Translations under genes and position numbers: made by a program | DNA from: CAYRGG01 sp964423745 | GTDB taxonomy: Bacteria; Pseudomonadota; Gammaproteobacteria; Competibacterales; Competibacteraceae | DNA length: 64,000 bases | Direction of reading: 5' to 3' | Assembly: GCA_964423745.1 (NCBI GenBank) | Contig: CAYRGG010000001.1 | Location: 1 to 64,000, forward strand | Notes under the pieces: generated by a model | What the model was told of the DNA's origin: nothing | Seen by the model: only the letters and a program-made list of their open reading frames with translations | Database searches by the model: none | Part shown: piece by piece, positions 61,155 to 64,000 of the stretch | Layout of the letters: every line of letters begins with the position of its first letter | Position numbering within the stretch: position 1 is the stretch's first letter

Positions 61155-61868
61155 TAAACACGATCTATCATTAAAGTTTATTTCTGCGCACAACGGTAAA
61201 TGGTCAGAGGCAATACGCGCTTGCCAAGAGACATATTTCTTGAGATCAATACGGTAAGGGCGTTGGGAGTTCACCCATATTCGATCGAGGGCCAAAAACG
61301 GTAAAAACGACGGAAAAGTGAATCGTACAGGTTGCATTCTTTTAAAAAGAACCCTCAACATCTTTAAATTCCGACTGAAGGGAAACCACTCATTGATGTC
61401 ACCGGCGAGTACTAATCTATCATGCTCATGGCTATTAATCGCTGCTAGCAGTCGGTGTATCTGTTCACGTCGCTCTTGGCGACGCAACCCGAGATGAGCA
61501 CAGACAATGCGCACTAGCTCGTCACCGATCATTATATCCACATCCAAAGCGCCGCGGTGTTCATAGGGGGGAACACTAAGATCGATATGGCGCACCGTCT
61601 GAGGCACCCAGCGAGTCAGCAACCCAGTGCCGCAAGGCGTGTCCTGGCGCAGCAAGGTAGGTCCGGGCAGTGGCATCAAACCCGTTTTTTCAGCCAGTAT
61701 GTGTAATTGTCTTAAATCGTCCTCACGCTCCCGCTGTTTAATGACTTCCTGTAAAGCCACAATGTCTACACCCAATTTGCGGATAATGGCGGCGATGCGT
61801 TCAGGAGCAAGACGTCGATCTAAGCCTCGACAACCACGCACATTGTAAGTTGCAACACTAATTTGCAC
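61149..61868 (-). CDS. Endonuclease/exonuclease/phosphatase (EEP) family hydrolase
   Basis: A 239-residue DNase I-like fold protein. The family blocks are all seen: ATYNVRGCRG, VDIVALQEV with the metal-binding Glu, VCAHLGLRRQERREQIHRLLAAI, VLAGDINEWFPF (Asp/Asn) and ASDHLPLCAEI (Asp/His). Substrate (DNA, phospholipid head group or other) is open. The start is a GTG at 61868 (MQISVATYN). It follows a phospholipase D-VTT gene by 50 bp; this pair is often seen together in bacteria, so a link to membrane lipid turnover is plausible. Confidence 0.85.
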   Translation of the reverse strand: MQISVATYNVRGCRGLDRRLAPERIAAIIRKLGVDIVALQEVIKQREREDDLRQLHILAEKTGLMPLPGPTLLRQDTPCGTGLLTRWVPQTVRHIDLSVPPYEHRGALDVDIMIGDELVRIVCAHLGLRRQERREQIHRLLAAINSHEHDRLVLAGDINEWFPFSRNLKMLRVLFKRMQPVRFTFPSFLPFLALDRIWVNSQRPYRIDLKKYVSWQARIASDHLPLCAEINFNDRSCLL

Positions 61869-61918
61869 GGGTTGATCCGTTTTTGATTTTTATAGGGAGG
61901 CGTTAAACCTTAAACCCT

Positions 61919-64000
61919 TTATTTCTCTGTCAAGGCTCGGGTTTCTTCCCGATTGTTGAGCCACCAACGCAGCCCCAGGGTGACGGCGATAAGGGCGACG
62001 GTAATGGCGACCACCCAGGCGATGGTGGTGGGCTGTGGATTACGCAAGGCCCGAAAAACCCCGTCTGCAAACACGGTCAGTCCCAACATACCGGGTCCCA
62101 TGCCTAACACCGTGCCTAACATAAAATCCCGAAACCGAATATGGGAGGCACCAGCCACCATATTGACCACGGTAAAGGGCGCTATGGGCACCATCCGCAC
62201 GATGGCTACGGTAATAATACCCCGTTGCGCCATTTGCCGACTTAATCGATTTAGGCGAGAACCCCCCAAACGACGCACCGTGTCGCGGCCTAGCCAGTTT
62301 CCAATAGCGTAGGTGATTGCAGCCCCTGCCGAGGAGCCCACCAATGCATAGATAAATCCGAATACGGGACCAAAGACAAGTGCAGAGACGACGATTAAAA
62401 CCGTAATGGGAAACGCGAGGATGCTGCCTATAACAAAACTAGCCAGAGCTACTACTGGACCCCATAGGCTGTTTTGCAAACCAGCGGCCCAGTTCGCTAG
62501 ATTATCAACGCTCAGCCATTCACCCAGGGGCGTCCAACGCCAAGCCGCCGCCATACCCAGTAATACTACCAATAGGGTAAATCCTTTTATCCACAGGACT
62601 GTCGATTTGGAGAATTGGTTAGCGTCATCTTTCGGCAAAATGTGCTCCGTCAAGGATTGTAAATCCAAGGGTTTTTCCGGGTCCAGCAAGGCCGCCTCGG
62701 GAACCATTTTGTCCAGCGCCTCCGGCACCGAACCATCCAGTTCTCGCAGAGTTCGTTGACCACCCCGCAAGTGCTCTATGGCCTGAATGAAGGAGCCTTG
62801 CTCAGTTAGGGCGTTTGTCACAACAGCCGGTTCGACCCCCAAATGCTCCCCTAACAGACGGTTGCAAAACGCGCCGATGGCGTCCCGGATATCGGCCCGC
62901 TCACCAGCCACAAGGGCCAAATCGCATTCACTGTCCAAACCCATGGAGCGATTGCTAAGATTGGCAGACCCTACCCGGGCCAACCAATCGTCCACAATAA
63001 GCACTTTTCCATGGACAATCAGATTACTATCGGTCTGTAAATCTGGCAAGGCAGGATAATAGATGCGCAAGCGATGATAAGTATCGGCTTCTCGCAGGGC
63101 TTTCAATTGTCGCGCCCGCAAGACATCCATGGTGGTTTTTTCCAACCAACCATCGGTTTCCTGGGGCAGCACAAGCACTATCTCAGGACCGTCCGGCTCT
63201 TGCAGGCGAGCAGCCAAAGCTTTGGTAATGGATTGGGAGGTTAGATATTGATTCTCCATATAAAGGCTATAACGGGCTGCACCGATGGCATCCTGATACA
63301 GACGCTCTACTTCGTGAACCTTCTCCGTGTCCAGGTCGCTAGGCGACGTGCGCGCCACCGCCACGTCCACATCCTGCATAGCCACCGTAACAGCGCTAGG
63401 CCAAAGATCATCCGCAGTGACAGTTGGCGGTAGTCGTTGACCGGTGGCATTTTGCCAACGGGCACGGGCTAACTCACCTAAAACCTTCGCCATATCACCA
63501 TCCACCATCATTTGTACATCGTGAAAAGGGGCGTAGGGTTTCCCATTGACATCGACCCGATGGGGGTTATCGGCATAATGATGGGAAGTATCCCAGCGAC
63601 AACGGGTCAGATCGATGCCCCCGCTAAATGCCAAGGCATCGTCCATGACCACGATTTTTTGATGATGGGAAGCGCCAAAGGGATGGGTGTCATCCATTTT
63701 GAAATCAATGTGTCGATAACGACGCCATTGCCGTTTATAAAGGGGCACCGGTTCCCGTTCCAGGGCATAAATCATGGCGAAATCCCATACCAGAATACGC
63801 ACCTTGAGTTGCGGTCGGCGCTTTACCAAGGCATTCAGAAAAGCCCCCAACTGCACCGGCAAAGCAGAGTCATCCTGCCCTTTCACCAAGTCAATACGAC
63901 TGTCGATATCCCAGCCGATAATCAAAATGGAGTGCCGCGCTTGTTCCGCCGCAGCGCGAAAGGCGGCAAAGTAATCCGCGGCATCGATAAGAAAAGCGGC
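61919..64000 (-). CDS. Phospholipase D-like protein fused to a VTT (DedA-type) membrane domain, 5' end cut off
   Basis: Coding continues to the window edge at 64000 (the last codons read AAFLIDAADYFAAFRAAAEQ), so the N-terminus is missing. The two PLD active sites are GASHHQKIVVMDDALAFSGGID (HxK) and NLIVHGKVLIVDDWLARVGSANLSNRS (HxKxxxxD), giving a cardiolipin-synthase-like or phospholipase core. The last 220 residues form a VTT domain with SFVIGSILAFPITVLIVVSALVFGPVFGFIYALVGSSAGAA and RMVPIAPFTVVNMVAGASHIRFRDFMLGT. A membrane-bound lipid-modifying role is likely. Confidence 0.9.
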   Translation of the reverse strand, partial: AAFLIDAADYFAAFRAAAEQARHSILIIGWDIDSRIDLVKGQDDSALPVQLGAFLNALVKRRPQLKVRILVWDFAMIYALEREPVPLYKRQWRRYRHIDFKMDDTHPFGASHHQKIVVMDDALAFSGGIDLTRCRWDTSHHYADNPHRVDVNGKPYAPFHDVQMMVDGDMAKVLGELARARWQNATGQRLPPTVTADDLWPSAVTVAMQDVDVAVARTSPSDLDTEKVHEVERLYQDAIGAARYSLYMENQYLTSQSITKALAARLQEPDGPEIVLVLPQETDGWLEKTTMDVLRARQLKALREADTYHRLRIYYPALPDLQTDSNLIVHGKVLIVDDWLARVGSANLSNRSMGLDSECDLALVAGERADIRDAIGAFCNRLLGEHLGVEPAVVTNALTEQGSFIQAIEHLRGGQRTLRELDGSVPEALDKMVPEAALLDPEKPLDLQSLTEHILPKDDANQFSKSTVLWIKGFTLLVVLLGMAAAWRWTPLGEWLSVDNLANWAAGLQNSLWGPVVALASFVIGSILAFPITVLIVVSALVFGPVFGFIYALVGSSAGAAITYAIGNWLGRDTVRRLGGSRLNRLSRQMAQRGIITVAIVRMVPIAPFTVVNMVAGASHIRFRDFMLGTVLGMGPGMLGLTVFADGVFRALRNPQPTTIAWVVAITVALIAVTLGLRWWLNNREETRALTEK

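Overview
This 64 kb window looks like a chromosomal segment of a gammaproteobacterium-like member of the Pseudomonadota. The evidence is gene content: a DUF2333 protein, a large AsmA protein, a norCBQD cluster, pstSCAB with a PHO box, an aceB-type malate synthase, and YqaA- and YqjD/YqjE-like proteins. Genes are densely packed with ordinary Shine-Dalgarno sites, and the intergenic DNA is AT-rich. I cannot name a genus. I saw no rRNA or tRNA gene, no CRISPR array and no prophage.

Layout. 1-9.2 kb: a short-chain dehydrogenase, a tartrate-resistant acid phosphatase-like enzyme, a PIN/AbrB toxin-antitoxin pair, a DUF2333 protein, a rhomboid protease, a small histidine kinase, an HdeD-like protein, an SDH-type serine protease and an acidic repeat lipoprotein. 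9.7-27.3 kb: a long run of small stress and envelope proteins. It holds CsbD, an unrecognised 434-residue protein paired with an MscS channel, a second and frameshifted MscS gene, a YqjD/YqjE/DUF3618-like operon, DUF4112, CNNM/CBS, YihY/BrkB, an sll1863-like coiled coil, BON and AsmA. 27.4-33.1 kb: a class II CPD photolyase, an amidoligase/glutamine amidotransferase/YqaA operon and an iron-sulfur photolyase. 33.1-42 kb: malate synthase, an Rrf2 regulator with DUF29, and a nitric oxide reductase operon (norC, norB, norQ, a membrane protein, a PRC-barrel protein, norD, a cytochrome c). 42-48.2 kb: a phosphate uptake operon with two pstS genes and a Fic-like protein that lacks the catalytic histidine. 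48.2-64 kb: a persulfide dioxygenase-rhodanese fusion, ExoD, an aldehyde dehydrogenase, a transglutaminase, an Rpn-type nuclease in an inverted-repeat-bounded element, a 1672-residue CheB-CheR-PAS-GAF-kinase-receiver hybrid, a PRC-barrel protein, a MITE-like element, an EEP-family hydrolase and a phospholipase D-VTT fusion cut by the window edge.

How it fits together. Light damage repair (two photolyases), nitric oxide removal (nor without nir), phosphate scavenging (pst), sulfide handling and envelope stress proteins suggest an organism built for fluctuating stress. The most interesting non-coding signal is a 15-bp palindrome, roughly TTGYAAANTTTRCAA. It recurs in at least eight intergenic regions, mostly ahead of stress or envelope genes, and suggests a shared but unidentified regulator. 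Two kinds of non-autonomous or simple mobile DNA are also visible. One is a dispersed palindrome, GTGGGCAACAAGTTGCCCAC, which also forms the ends of the Rpn element. The other is a 273-bp element with perfect 14-bp terminal inverted repeats.
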